A DNA stretch of 64,000 nucleotides, from the NCBI GenBank assembly GCA_014529385.2, contig CM043962.1:50294598-50358597 (forward strand), read 5' to 3'. Positions within the stretch are counted from its first letter, which is position 1, and each line of letters begins with the position of its first letter. Source of the stretch: Adiantum capillus-veneris (Eukaryota; Streptophyta; Polypodiopsida; Polypodiales; Pteridaceae). The translations under genes and the position numbers were made by a program. Positions 11,191 to 23,749 of the stretch are shown one piece after another. The notes under the pieces are model-generated. The model was not told the DNA's origin. It was given only the letters and a program-made list of their open reading frames with translations, and did not search any database.

Positions 11191-11754
11191 CTATGTTAAC
11201 AATCGTTGATATTCTGGGTCATTTAAAGAAGCTTCCCTAATCCTTTCTAGAATAGCATTATTGGGTATAGAGATAGCATTGAGGAAAGACTTACGACTGA
11301 GTCCATCTGCAACTACATTGTCCTTCATAGGTCGGTACTTGATATCAAAATTGTACTCTTGAAGAATTTCAATCCACCTCCTCTGTCTCATGTTGAGGTT
11401 GGGTTGTGTAAATATCCACTTTAAGCTCTTATGGTCGGTAACTAGCTGAAATTTGCGACTTAAAATACAATGTCTCCATAGCTTCAATGCATGGATGACA
11501 GCGAGAATCTCTAGATCGTGAGTCAGATAGTTCTTCTCATGATATTTGAGCTTGGGAGAAGTAAAAGCTACAGGTCTCCCTTCTTGAGTAAGAACTCCTC
11601 CTAAGGCAAGACTGCTGGCATTGGTCACAACTTCAAAATCCTTACTGAAATCTAGAAGCTTTAGAACAAGAGAAGACACCAAATATCTATTTAACTCAGC
11701 TTCATGCTCTTCTTTCCAATCGATTCGCATTCCTTTCTTTAGGAGTCCTGTCAA
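11191..11754 (-). pseudogene. Chromovirus B RNase H
   Basis: A 187-codon frame with the Gypsy RNase H pattern: VVTNASSLALGGVLTQ, ILAVIHALKLWRH, LVTDHKSLKWI and DNVVADGLSRK. The first catalytic Asp of the family (VVTDASS) is Asn here (codon 11620-11622), so the nuclease should be dead. The other acidic positions are kept. Confidence 0.88.
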
Positions 11755-12560
11755 AGGTACTGTAGTAAGAGCATAATCTTTGATAAAATTCCTGTACCAC
11801 CCTGTAATTCCAAGAAATCCTCTGACTTCACTGACAGAAGAAGGTTGAGGCTAATCCACTATATCCTTGATCTTCTCGAGATCAGTCAGCTGAAATTCCA
11901 TCAGTAGATATAATGAAACCTAAATAACTAACTTGGGGATTATAGAAAGTACACTTGCTTTCCTTAGCATAAAGTTGATGCTTACATAGAATTTCCAACA
12001 CTTTCCTGATATGTCCTTCATGCTCTCCTTCGTCTTTAGAGTAAACCAAAATATCATAAAAAAAGACTAGGACAAAGTCATCCAAGTAAGATCTAAAGAT
12101 ATCTTGCATTAGTCGATTGAAGCTTGCAGGTGTATTAGTAAGACCAAAGGACATAACTATGAATTTATAATGCCCATACCTAGTATTAAAAGCTGTCTTC
12201 GTATGTCTGATTCTTTGATTCTGATATGATAATATCCTGACCAAAGATCAATCTTTGAAAAGATCTTGGATCCATGGAGTCTATCCAACAATTCGTCAAT
12301 TCTCAAAATTGGATACTTGTTCTTGACAGTCACTTGGTTAAGTCCACGATAATCTATGACAGTCACTTGGCTAAGTCCACGATAATCTATGCACAGCCGC
12401 AAAGATCCATCCTTCTTCTTTTGAAAAAGAACTGTGCACCCCAAGGAGAAGTACTAGGTCTAATGAACCCTTGCTCAATCAGTTGCCTAAGCTATTCTTT
12501 AAGTTCTGTATCTTCGGGTAACGACATTTTGTATGGTCTCTTAGAAACAGGTTCACATCC
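11755..12560 (-). pseudogene. Chromovirus B reverse transcriptase
   Basis: Encoded in at least two overlapping frames (12444-12157 and 12244-11882). Motifs are [53 protein letters not shown] and the catalytic strand. That strand reads [10 protein letters not shown] where the family has FIDDILVYSK. The first catalytic Asp is Tyr (codon 12056-12058), so polymerase activity is lost. A 33-bp in-frame tandem duplication (12325-12390) repeats the IDYRGL(S/N)QVTV segment in the fingers. Frameshifts break the domain. Confidence 0.9.
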
Positions 12561-13110
12561 TGGTATAGTTTCTATCTCATGGTCTACTTCACGATATGGT
12601 GGCAGATTGGTCAAGTCTTCTGGGAAAACATCGGCATATTCCTTCAACCATTCTGGGTGAAAGTTTGAATCTAATTGATGCACCTTTTTAAGCTTCACAT
12701 CGTAAATCTGTTGTCCCTTCTTAAGTCCCTTTAGAAGTCTACTGGCTTTAACTAAATGAGCCTTGGGTATCCCATTTTTCCCTTGAACTAGAACTTCATT
12801 CCCAAGGTTATCTGTGAACATAAAGTTTCCTTGAGCACAATGAATGTGGGCTTGGTTATTTTTCAACCAGTCCATTCCTAAAATTCCGTCATAAATTCCT
12901 AAAGGTAAAGTACAAAACTACGCAGAAGTAGCATAACCCCCTAATTGAAAATCTATCAAGCCTGCAAAATGTTGAGATAACACTTCCTAGTTCTACTACT
13001 AGTCTATATGCAGGATACTAGTTTAGCTTTAACTTTCTCATGGATCTAGGAGATAGAAATGAATGTGTACTTCCACATTCTATGAGGAATTCAACTTTAT
13101 CACCTTGGCG
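12561..13110 (-). pseudogene. Chromovirus B protease and PR-RT linker
   Basis: Frame 12875-12492 encodes the segment joining protease and RT (MDWLKNNQAHIHC, YADVFPEDL, KRPYKMSLPE). Upstream, about 13100-13040, the protease active site reads LIECGSTHSF where the family has LIDCGSTHSF or LVDSGSTHSF. The catalytic Asp is Glu (codon 13078-13080). Several stops lie between the active site and the linker, so the protease is not expressible as one piece. Confidence 0.82.
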
Positions 13111-13275
13111 CATTCCAAGAGCTTAAATTATGGCGAACTACTGACGAGCACCAGGAGTATCTATGACAGAATGCAGCACTGCCCTTTCATCTGCTTCATC
13201 ACCTACAGTCGGTTGTCCAACTACAGCATTAGCCCTAGCAACTACACCATGTCCTTGTTCTCTGCCTCCTCTTTC

Positions 13276-14060
13276 TCATCCTCCACGGTTGTTCAGTTGA
13301 CCTTTTCCGTTGGCATTGAGAGGTACTACATTTGCACCGGATGCACAAGTCTTCTTGGAATATTTGTTCCTGTAATGGCCGTACTCTTGGAAGTCATAAC
13401 ATCGCACATTGGGAAATTTGGTAGCAGTTGAGGTAGCTACCACAAGACGATCCTGATAAGCAAGGTTTGCCAATTTGTTATCCCAATTATTCGGTCTGGC
13501 CCTCTTCGCTAAGTAATTTCTTCTGCCCTAAGCAACTTTCATGATTTCTGCAACTAACAGCTTGGCTCTTAACAAAGCATCTTGCAATGTTTTTGGTCTA
13601 AGGCTTCCAATCTACTGTTCAATGGTTCAATGAGGCCTTGACAGAACTTGTCCACTTGTTGTTCCAAGGTCATCTTGGGAGAATATCTCTTCAAAGTCAC
13701 AAACTTGGAGTAATATCCCTCTACAGTCAAGGATAGCTGCTTGAGTGAGAAAAACTCGTTCAGTTTGATGGCCCTATTAGCTGGCGCTAAGTAGCGTTCG
13801 GTCATTGCAGTCTTAATCTCTTCACATGACTGAGAAGTTCCAACAATGTCGGAGTCTCGGCAATGTTGTTTCCACCATATTTTGGCATCTCCGGTAAGTC
13901 GTAACATGGAAAGCATAGTTTGATTCTGCGGATGAGTTCCCGTAGCTTCAAAATAATCCTCCATGGCTTCAATCCACACCTTTGCATCTCGTTCCATGTT
14001 AACCCCTTCACCTTTGAAGTTGGGGGGTTGTGCTTGCTTGAGAAGAAATTTTTTCTCCTG
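13276..14060 (-). pseudogene. Chromovirus B gag core and nucleocapsid
   Basis: Frame 13997-13569 is a Gypsy gag core: WIEAMEDYFEATG, KIWWKQH, LKQLSLTVEGYYSKF, CQGL. The segment just upstream in the same sense (QAQPPNFKGEG) belongs to it. Frame 13473-13276 has a zinc knuckle remnant, CYDFQEYGHYRNKY, in which two of the three Cys of the CCHC motif are replaced (Phe and Tyr). RNA binding by this copy is therefore unlikely. Confidence 0.85.
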
Positions 14061-16173
14061 AACCGCGGTATAAAGAGTAGAAGCAGATACCTACATGATT
14101 TCATAAGATTGATAGACTGACAAATTAAAAGACTTATCACATGACTAAGATTTAACTTCAGAATAGACACAAGATCAAGATACTCAATTTAAAAGACTTG
14201 GTTCTTTATTCATAAAGTGAATATTTACAAGGATAGCCTTACAAAAGAGGCTTAGGGTATCTCATCCTACCTTATCGTAAATTTTTGCGGCATCTAAAGA
14301 ATCCACATAGGTGGCTGACTTGAAATATGGTGATACAAACGATGGGTGTTTGTAGTCACATTTCTGCAATCTTCTAACTAATTGGTATAATAGTTCCTAT
14401 ACTGATTTGGAATTAGGAACTAAATTACAAGATCCATATTGTGAGGGATATCCTTAGGGATATCCTTAAGGATAGAAAAGGTTCTAATCCTTCGATATGA
14501 AATTATATCCACCACTTTATCCTATACCCATTCGTTCAGGGGTTTCCCCGTGTCTCCTGGATAAGTGGAAACAGTGATACTCAAGTTTGTACCCAAGAAG
14601 TAGTACAACTAACCCGCTCTCAATTCCTCTACCCATTGCAGTTTCTTTAAATCCGTGGTCAGACATCCCAGCTTCCAACCATTGATGTAATAAGTCCCGC
14701 CTTCATTGCTCCATTTGAGCTCCCAGCCTTTATCTATTTGAGTCGAATGAGGAGTGTGAGCCCTCATCACTTCATAGAAATCAAGTCGTGGATTTAGCTC
14801 CTGTGATAACTTCACGAGCTACCGCCCTGTGATCACCTTTAAAAGTACCAATGCCGTCGTCTCAGTTGGATTTCCAACATAGTTCGGGGGATTTAAACAT
14901 TCTTAAAATTCTCATAATGCAATGCTAATGTAAAATGCAAAAATTAAATTCATCCTACTTTATGAATATCCTCTTGGATGCCTCGTGAGATGGCCAAATT
15001 TTCCTCTCTCATCGGTGCTTTACCGTTGTTTGCCATGTTGCTAGGTTCCTGCCTTGTGGTCATTTGCACCATCAAAACGTGTCCTCTTGGGGGCCATATC
15101 TCACTACTAGGATTAGTTCTTTAGGAGAAACAAAAGACTAGGCGTAATTCCCACAACAACCAGTGAGAAAAATTGACAAGGGATAACCTTATTCTTATAC
15201 ATAATGCTAGATTAAATGACAAGCCTTCCCAACTGCAAGTATGCAAGCTAACTCAACGATGCAACGAGATGATTATGTCTTAATTACTCATAAACTCATC
15301 CTAAGATTATCATAACCAAAACTTCCCTCGTATGCAACATGAGATCAAGATTAATATACTAATTAGATGCATCATTATAACATACAATGGTAGACTATAA
15401 CCATGCAAATACCCTTTATAATAGATGATTAATTTCCACAAAATCATACACAATTTGCTCATGCAACACAATACCCTAGTTGTATGCAAGAAGTCTCATA
15501 GTCATGTCCTAATTTCATGGGAAAATTAAGGGTTTAATTCCTTGATTAATCCTCAATTTGGGTGCACAAAAAGTCTCACCATATCTTAGAGGGTCATAGC
15601 TGAAGAGCTTTACAACATAACTATGCACAACATGCATAACTGGCAATGTGGTTATATGCATAAACTCATGCTTATTTAAAGAAAAATTAAATATCTTTAA
15701 GAAGTAAGGTGCTCCAAAACCCAAGAATCAAAATACAATCAATGGATGGAAACCATTGACAATACCTCATATATAATAGAGAATAGATTATTTAATGTTG
15801 TAGCCAGCTAGCATAATTAAGCTCGACATATGAATCCTCTAGAGAAAAGAGGCCATGGAGCAATAGGATTAACATAAACATAATTAAATTATCCTTAATT
15901 AAGATCTCCTTTGTGTGTTATGTGATGTAGAAAGGCTTCACAAAAGATTGATCTTGCAGCAACACTTCCTTGCACTGTCTTGGGAATTGTGTGTGTAAAA
16001 TTGGGTGGGAATGGTCCTTATATAGGATTTTGGGGTTGCTTGATGGCCAAGGCTTGCCCATATCTCCCTCGCTCGCCCCCTCTTGCCAAAAGAAGAAGTA
16101 GAGGTGTGACAAGCCTCTCACTAACCACTAGAGGTTTCCCTTTTACCTAATTAAGTGATACACCTCTCTAGTC
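14061..16173 (-). other. Chromovirus B gag start and leader, disrupted
   Basis: A gag start-like ATG at 15097 (minus) opens MAPKRTRFDG, typical of chromovirus gag N-termini, but the frame meets stops within about 20 codons. About 14100-14960 shows no gag homology and contains a 68-codon frame (14815-14609) I cannot assign. It may be an insertion in gag. From 15100 to 16173 there is AT-rich leader without an ORF. A primer binding site was not identified. Confidence 0.5.
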
Positions 16174-16719
16174 CATACTTAGCCTCCATGCCACACTCCC
16201 ACACTTGACCCAACACTTGGCACAAGACTACCTATACACATGACCCATGGCCATACATGATGGGGTTACATGACCATGCATACCCATGCATGCACATCCT
16301 CATACATGCCATACACATACCTTAGGAAATGCTAACCTTAGGCTAACTTGATCTATACTAACCCAAATTCAATTCTGAAACTTGCTAACTCGAGACAGAC
16401 CTGCATGTAACAAATACGACTACCTGTTATAAATAGTAGCTTCCAACATTCTAACCCTATTTTTAAGAAAATCGAAGTCGGTGCACAGTTTGATGAGCCG
16501 ATCGACACTAGACCGTGCCGGGGATCAAAAAAATTCTATTTTTGGAAAATTTTCACAAAAATTGAATTTGGCCAAAATTAAAAGTTCTACAAGGATCACA
16601 ACATAAAAATGATGTCTGATCACTGAAACCTGCTAAAAATAACATATTTTGTCAAACTGATATTTAGACTTGGAACTTTACATAGGTAACCCTCTTCTAG
16701 GGCAGGTAGAGACCTTACA
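16174..16719 (-). repeat. Chromovirus B LTR, right (5') copy
   Basis: Direct repeat of 9209-9777, running from CATACTTAGCC to GACCTTACA. Because its partner is cut off exactly where LTR X ends, the true LTR may extend further left than 16174. Confidence 0.85.
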
Positions 16720-16734
16720 GTTCGCCCCTTCACA

Positions 16735-17443
16735 AGTAGTGGAAGAAGAAATGGTTGGAGGCTTGTTGGGTAGAGGCAACAAAGAACATCTGGGATCCAC
16801 AGTGGCCTAAATTTATGAAGATATTTTTATGGAAGGTACTGTGGAGGGCCTTATCGACAGGCGTCAAGATTCGAGCACGTAGTATCGGATTGGATAGATG
16901 TTTAGGATGTAGACTGGCTAGCAAAGACCTCGATCACTTTTTCTTGGAATGCCCGGCTATCGGAGGCCTTGCAAGAAAAATATGCAAATGGATATAGAGG
17001 ACGTGGAAGATAGGGTTTTTCAAGAGGGATTTGTGCCTTGGTGGAAAACAACTTTCAAGTTTTGCACTTCTTATTTGTACTCAAATTTTCAGATATTGTT
17101 TCTCCAAAAATATCTGAAAGGGCAGGAACTATCGTGTCTTTGATAGAAACCTCTCTGTGGCTAGCTTTTTGGAGTTTATTCAAGAAATCAAGGAGATAAT
17201 ATATATGGTAAGTACAAGGCATAGCTCAGATGATTGGTTTAGGGAAACCCTCAACATTCGATGGAGCTCTGCGTTGTAAATAATTGGGTTGTTCTCAATA
17301 GTAAGCTACTAGGTACTTGTAATTAAGCTCAAATGTAATCCTCTTTCTTTCAAGGCTTGGCATGAGCTTGAGGATCATTTGTATATATTTTTGTGATTCT
17401 ATAATACAATCACTCACAATTGTGAGTGTTGTTTTAAAAAAAA
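16735..17443 (+). pseudogene. LINE 3' fragment: RT zinc-binding domain to poly(A)
   Basis: Frame 16755-16997 encodes a zf-RVT-like domain found at the C-terminus of plant LINE reverse transcriptases: WDPQWPKFMKIFLWK, RARSIGLDRCLGCR and HFFLECPA give the pattern C-x2-C...H-x4-C. After frameshifts, the C-terminal tail can be followed to a stop near 17279. A 3' untranslated segment follows, ending in AAAAAAAAA at 17434-17442, consistent with a LINE poly(A) tail. The polymerase and endonuclease parts are absent, as in typical 5'-truncated insertions. Confidence 0.75.
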
Positions 17444-18239
17444 ATAATGCTAAGCCTAGGAAGTAGAGTCCAAACACCTATAATGACACATTAGTCGGAA
17501 GATTAAAGAGAAAATTTATAAGATCTTGGATACATAGTTCAACAAAATCAAGTATGCATAATGGATATTTCCTTTTCTTGTGGTTCTTAAACAAATAAAA
17601 AAGCTAAGACTGTTCATCAACCTAAAGGCAAGCTAGGGCTACCATTATTAAAGACAACCATTGGTGCAAATAGCCAATCATGTGCTACAACAAGCACCTT
17701 CTAAGATAAATTGCAACAAACAAAGTGAGAATCAGCAATTTTGATTACCAAGTTGATACAATGTGATGGAATTTTCCATTCAAGGTAGAGCTTAGATGGT
17801 GGCTTAGAACTTGAACCTAATAGGGTGGAAAAGTGGTAGGAGTTGGATACCACAATATAGGATGCCTTGGCTCATGAAAATGGTCTTTTTTATTATGTTG
17901 AGCAAGGGTGGTAGGTTAGTGTATAGCATGGGTGGTTTGGGTGGCAATGACTTCACATCACCCATGGTCATCGGAAACCATCCCACATTGGACACCAACC
18001 ATGGGTTGATCAGCCAATAGCCGTTCACTGGTACATAGTAGATATACATTATGTAGGATCATAGGGAACACTATAAGAAATATTCCCCCTTAAAATTTGG
18101 AAGAGATTCTATCAAGAACTAGCTCACTAACACTATAAGAGAAAAAATCACTAATTTAAAAAAATGACAAATAAATAGAAATTTTAGTTCGGTTGTATAT
18201 GCTCATGGTGATCATCAACTATAATATTCCACCATGGGA
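17444..18239. other. No gene recognised
   Basis: Only short ORFs with no family resemblance. It may be the 5' flank of the CACTA remnant, but CACTA terminal inverted repeats were not identified. Confidence 0.4.
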
Positions 18240-20200
18240 GACAACCAAAAAGGGAAATATGCTTCTTTCCTTGCTTGTGCTAGAGAAGTAAAAGGTACCA
18301 AATATTGATGTCTACCTCACTACCCCTCATCAAGGAGTTAAAGGAGTTATGGAGAGAAATCCCCGTTGTAGATGACTCACATCCAAAGGAAAGGAGAGAA
18401 GACATTGCGAGGGGAAACCTTACGTGGACTATGCATGGCTATCCTGATATTGGAGAGAATTTTTGGCATGTTATTTTCATTATCCTCTTTAGTTACCATT
18501 TGCAGTTTGAAGCTTCTATCTAACAATGTGAAATGTGGGTAGGGTTGTCCACATCGGGCCACAATGCATGTCCTAATTGTGGGCCATCATTGGTGATAGA
18601 GAGACCATATACCTTGTGCAAGGTAATCTATCGAAACAACCATCATTTTTTACCCCAAGGTCATAGAAAATACAAGGCTCTAACAAATGGGAAGACTCCT
18701 CTAAAGCACATGATGGCAGATTGGGAAACTATTTGGGATGAGCACTACAATAGCGATCCAACCCCCCGACTACTTTACCGAAAGGTATGTCAAGGTATTC
18801 CATATTTTTAAGGCTTCCATATTGAAAGGACTTAAAAATACAACACCTCTTGGATCCCATCCACATATTCAAGAATGTATCTCCCACCCTGTGGAACCAC
18901 ATTATTGGCAAATATTGGTTTTTGTGTGTGACTTTGTCTCACTCTCTTGTTTATTATTTTGACATTGTAGTTCATTTTGCTGGGGAATATATGCATATTC
19001 CATGACAAAAAAGTGAGGGAAGCTATTTTCAAACTTGGAGATTTAGTAAGGTACACAACACCTCCACTCAGCTAAATTTTTTTATGTACACAATACCCTC
19101 AACCAGCAGTTAGTGTACTCTTGTGTGTTTTCTTGTAGATTTGTAACCTCCAAAGAAATTGAAATAGATGCCATCCTTGTTTCTCAAACACTTGCAGTGA
19201 AAACCGTGTGTGCCATGAGGATGCATTTCCTCGATCAGTTCTTCTTAGCAAAATCCACCTCTCGGTTCACGTGGTTCAGGAGATTACTATATGTGGAGTA
19301 GTGCATGCACGATAGATTTTCTTTTTAGAAAGGTTTTTAAAGACTCTCAAAGATTTTGTGCGGCTACAATCCTAGCCAGAGGCATGTATAGATGAAGGAT
19401 GGATCGTGAAAGAGGCATTTGTTTATATTTTAGAGTATTTGGCACAAGTTGATCCCTTTCAATGCCTTGCATGTGGTCAGGCAAAGAGAATGCAAGGATG
19501 TCTATACACTTTCCAAGTGAAAAGGAGATATTATTTAACATGGATATGGATTTATCCCGTAGCTTTTGTATCCTCAATACAAAGGTTATGAACAACTAGG
19601 TGGACTTGTGGAGAATAGCAAAGGCAAGGCGTTTGCAGGAGAGGGAAGCATAGAAGCAAGCGCATGGATGTAGGAGGGCACCCCTAGTGCCTCAACACCT
19701 TGCATGTTTTCAAGATCTCATTAGTGCCGAGTGGATTCATGGGACAATAACAGAAGCAAAATCACACGGAGAAGACATCACAAACAAAGAATGGGAGTAT
19801 GCACAAGGTTGCGTACCAAAGATAGATTTCTCATATATTTAAATCATATTATATAATCTTTTCTTGATTTTATCTTTGTAATTGATAAAAGATATTTTTT
19901 TATTTTGTAGTGCCTTTCCTTTAACTCTATGTGGTCAAAGGGTCAACACTTTCCTACACGCTACATTGACGAGCATAGAACCACCATGGACTATGACATC
20001 ATGTGCAATTTTGAAACACATGGTGGTAAAGCCAAGTACTATGGGACTATTGAAAGAATACTAAAGGTTAATTTTAGAATCTTTCATACCTTCACCTTTG
20101 AGTACAAGTGGTTTGAAATGTGTCTAGATGGCATGAGAATAATGTCAACATGGTGGACTCGAGTGTGCATCACACAGAGAGATATGACAATTTAGTTTTT
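18240..20200 (+). pseudogene. CACTA (En/Spm) tnp2-like transposase remnant
   Basis: Scattered fragments in several frames follow the order of plant TNP2 transposases. NIDVYL and, in another frame, PLIKELKELW (about 18300-18350) match the IDVYLRPLIEELKELW signature. WTMHGYPDIG (18430-18460) is next, then STSGHNACPNCG and HHFLPQGHRKYK (18548-18670) match the zinc-like CP.C and FLP.HR segment. Near the C-terminus (19940-20110) lie GGKAKYYGTIERIL and FEYKWFE, matching the YYG(V/I)...I and FKC.WFD end of the family. Numerous stops and frameshifts make it a fossil. The terminal repeats were not found. Confidence 0.72.
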
Positions 20201-21826
20201 CCATGCAATTGTGAGCAGGCGAGTGACAACCTTTTATTTTCTTGTAGTGAGAGACGGAAGCACAAAAAAGACCCGCTGACCTCTACTCCAAGACTATGCA
20301 CACTAGCCTCATCATGGGAGGTACATAGTAGGGACACCACCTAGCTTGGAATGCGGTTAGGGCGCATGGTAGGGGGGTTGGCACATATCACAAGGAAGAT
20401 GTGAGAGAGGGAGAGAGGGAGAGGAAGAGATCATTAGAGCTTCATTAATATAGGCTTCATAGACACCATACAAACATTTACTAATAGTCAACATCTCACA
20501 AAATCATGTGTGCATGGTAACTCTAACCTCTTGGCCATTAAGAAACTAAAACAAAGGATCATAGCCAATACTATGCCATAGTAGAGCTATGTGTGCATAG
20601 AGGTGCATATATAAGGATGTACATATGAGAGCGTGAGTGCTTGAGCTTGATTATATGTGTCCGTTTAAAAAAGAGAAGGCCTCCTTTTATAGACCAAGAG
20701 AGTGATTAGGGAAGAGATTATGAGCAAGAGGAGTTATTACAAAACAACCTCAGTTAGAGGCATCCCCCCAATGAGAGAGCTTTGTGTGCTCTGCTTTTTG
20801 CCCAATTTCCTCCTAACCGCCTTCATCATGGCAAGATTTGTCTCCATGCCACCTTCCACAGCTTGAGTCCAAGAGCTTTCTTAAAATATTTTAGTAGAGA
20901 ATCTTGATAAAATAAGAAAAAGTCCAGCAATAATGGAGAGAAACTGATAAGAAATTATATGTGTGTAGTTGGATAACCATGACTTCTTCCCATGTGGATA
21001 GGCTCCACCATTTTGGCCATATCTCCCAGACCATAGCTCCAAAAATTATAAAAGAAAATAGGGATAGAAAGATCAGCTCAACAACTAAACTTTTTTGTTG
21101 AATTGTTTTTCCAATTCGGAATGAAAAAAATGGGAAAAAATTCCACAAATATATCAGTCCACTTTTGCCCCTTCAAAGTCTTTCAGGTGGTCCCCTCTTG
21201 ACTTCATGTGCAAGCCTTGTGTCCACAAGTGAATTATGATTGAATTTGATAATATTTTATTGACTCCAACTCCATAATGCATAAGATTCTCCTCCCTTTC
21301 ACTATTGACTCTTATTCTTCACTGTAGTGATAGCTAGGTAGAATCAACATCCAACGGATTTTTTTGTTTTCATAAGGTTTATTGCTACCTCTCCTTATTT
21401 CCAAGATCCAAATGTGTTAGAACCATAGCTATGTACAATATAAATACATATTATTTTTGTGATTTTCATGCATCAGGTCCTTCCTCCTCCATGACACCTT
21501 GAAGTCTTGCCATCAAGTACATACCAAGAGAGAGGTGGACCAAAAATTTAAAAAGAGGCCCTCATTATCTCTCCTCCTAAAACTAGAGGCATAGTTTCAT
21601 ACTTAATTCCCGGGGCGTCCACTAGGAAATATGTAAGATAGCACGTGGAACAGAATAAGGGATTTATAATTAGGTACATTAAAATGAAAATTTACTTACA
21701 TAAAGGGTTTTTTTATTGAGAAAGTGAAAATTTTTATACATAAGGGGTAAAAATAATACCTGAAAATATACAAGTAATGGATTATTTAAATACCTCTTAT
21801 TTGCACGTGCTATATGCAATTTTTAC
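20201..21826. other. No gene; probable LTR of element C at the right edge
   Basis: No credible ORF. The right part (roughly 21480-21827) should contain the 3' LTR of element C. Read on the minus strand, it starts TGTAAAAATTGC immediately after the CGGGGAGTCCACTA purine-rich tract and contains TATTTAAATA. Its far end is not defined because the partner LTR was not found. Confidence 0.45.
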
Positions 21827-21839
21827 ATAGTGGACTCCC

Positions 21840-23140
21840 CGAGACTTGATTCTTCTTGAGTTGATGTGGAGGAGTCTCCCTCCTCAAGAATATCCATCAT
21901 AGGTGCTTGATCAAACCTCAAAAAGTAGCACTTCAGCCTCCATCCATTGACACGTGTTTTGTGCAGCCTACCATCTACATCCATCAATCTGTAAAACTGC
22001 CATTGTTGTAGTGCTTTCTAATGACAAATGGACCCTCCCATCTGGGTGAAAACTTTTTATCCTTCCTAGTTTCAAACATGTTATCATACCTTAGGACCAA
22101 CGTACCTTTCTTGAGACCTTTTGCCTGAAGTCCCTTGTTGAAGGTAAGTCGACGTTGCTCTGCCTGTGCGGCATAATAGGTGATAGCATATTCTCTATCT
22201 AACTGAAGCCTCTCTAGATCAAGAATTTGGTTGTGAAGATGAGCTTCATGGCGTTCCATCTGCCTAATTAGCACCCTAAGACTAGCCAATTGTATTTCAA
22301 TATGTAAAATGGCCTCTTTACCATACACCAAGTGATATGGTGTGAACCCAAGGAATGTGCGAAATGAAGTGGGATAAGCCCAAAGTGAAACCCCCATAAG
22401 ATGCTTGTCCCAATCACTTTTGTGATTATTTACATGTTTAGTGATGATCTTGCAAATCATACCATTCACCTTCTCCACCAAACCGTCGTATTGTGGGTAG
22501 TAGGGAGTTGAGTATCATCTTGAGATACCCACCTTCTCCATTAGCTCTCCTACTAGGTCTCCTCTAAACTTCACCCCCTGTCATAAATTATTTTAAGAGG
22601 AGTGCCAAAATGGAAAAAAATGTTTTCAAATACAAACTTAGCCACTTCCTTAGCTGTAGTCCGGGTGGTAGCAATTGCTTCAGTCCACCTGGTCATGTAG
22701 TCCACACCCATGATGATATACAATTTACCTTATTGCCTCCTTGGCAAAGGCCCAATGGCATCAATTCTCCATTTCTCAAAAGGTCCATAAGAGATTATAG
22801 GAGTATGTGGCTCATATGTGAGCCTCCTATTCCCTACCTTTTAACACGCATTGCATGTTTGGCACTAGTGATGTACATCTCTCTGTAAACTAGGCCACAC
22901 AAACCCGTCTTGTAGAACCTTCCTACTGGCAATGTCAAGTGAAAAGTGACCTCCACAAACACCATCATGGCAACTCAAAATGATTTTGGTGATCTCTCTA
23001 GAGAGACGTACATGCCTAAGAATTTGATCCTTATCCTTGCAGTAGAGGTCATCATTGATAAGGGGGTATTTTGTTGCCTTGCGCACAAGCCACAGCTTTT
23101 GGCCCTGGTAAGATCTTTAGGACACTTTCTGTGTCCAAGA
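21840..23140 (-). pseudogene. Element C integrase
   Basis: Frame 23086-22865 has the zinc-binding region (CHDGVCGGHFS, ASRKVLQDGFVWP). The core is traceable on the minus strand between 22860 and 22500, with GVDYMTRWTEAIA and FGTPLKIIYDRG. Frame 22481-21984 supplies the last catalytic Glu (VEKVNGM) and the C-terminal domain (YHLVYGKEAIL, FSPRWEGPFVI). The C-terminal tail continues to about 21840 with HKTRVNGWRLK, a typical Tat pol end. Stops and frameshifts separate the pieces. Confidence 0.85.
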
Positions 23141-23261
23141 AACTCATGATGTCAGGCATATCATGGATACCTCGGAAGAGAGGCAACTTCAACTTGATAG
23201 CACCTACTAGAACATCTTGTAGTTTCTCTCTAGCCAAAGCGTCTGCCTCTTGAGTTTTTGC

Positions 23262-23640
23262 TCAAGGGATATGATGTAATTGTACAACTTGAAACTTCCC
23301 TAAAACTTTTCTACCTTGGTGCAAATGGCCTATCAAGCTATGATTTATACAAGCCCAAGTTCCTTGTATTTGTTTTATTAAATGCATGGCATCACCAAAT
23401 ACATTCAACCCTTGAATACCTTGTGTAACACACCACTCTAACCCAAGAGTAGCTGAAGTGGTAATCCAAGAGATGCCCAATGGAGAATATATTTTCCCCT
23501 TGCTTGTTGAAGATAACAATGCTAGTTAGAGGTTTTTCCATTGTCCTCTTATAGGCTCCATCAAAGAAAAGAGAGTGATCCCTCTATATCTTAGGTACTT
23601 CCAACACAGGTGTTACTTCCTTGTCACTTGTCTTGATTTT
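23262..23640 (-). pseudogene. Element C archaeal-type RNase H (aRNH)
   Basis: Frame 23519-23262 shows LGLEWCVTQGIQGLNVFGDAMHLIKQIQGTW, the GLE...GI..L.V.GD..L.I.Q pattern of the archaeal-type RNase H acquired by plant Tat elements. The Asp of the GDS motif is kept. The N-terminal DG(S/A) strand was not resolved. Confidence 0.75.
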
Positions 23641-23749
23641 AATCTTCTTTTCATAGTGGAAATGAGTGAGAATGCCTTCTAGATTGTCTCTTGTGGAGCT
23701 CTCCACTTGCATTGTGTAGTCAAACTCTTAAAACCTTGTGAGCCATTTG

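Larger units (their letters stand above)
9209..16719 (-). mobile_element. Ty3/Gypsy chromovirus B
   Basis: On the minus strand, read right to left: 5' LTR copy, long leader, gag, zinc knuckle, protease, RT, RNase H, integrase, chromodomain, 3' LTR copy. The chromodomain places it among the chromoviruses. Many frameshifts, in-frame stops and lost catalytic residues make it inactive. The flanking bases are not a matching target duplication (TGACA on the left, GTTCG on the right). The left edge coincides with the end of LTR X, so the left LTR may be truncated by that element. Confidence 0.92.

Noticed and set aside
13063-13431. Plus-strand 122-codon ORF
   Set aside because: Antisense to chromovirus B protease and nucleocapsid; no own similarity.
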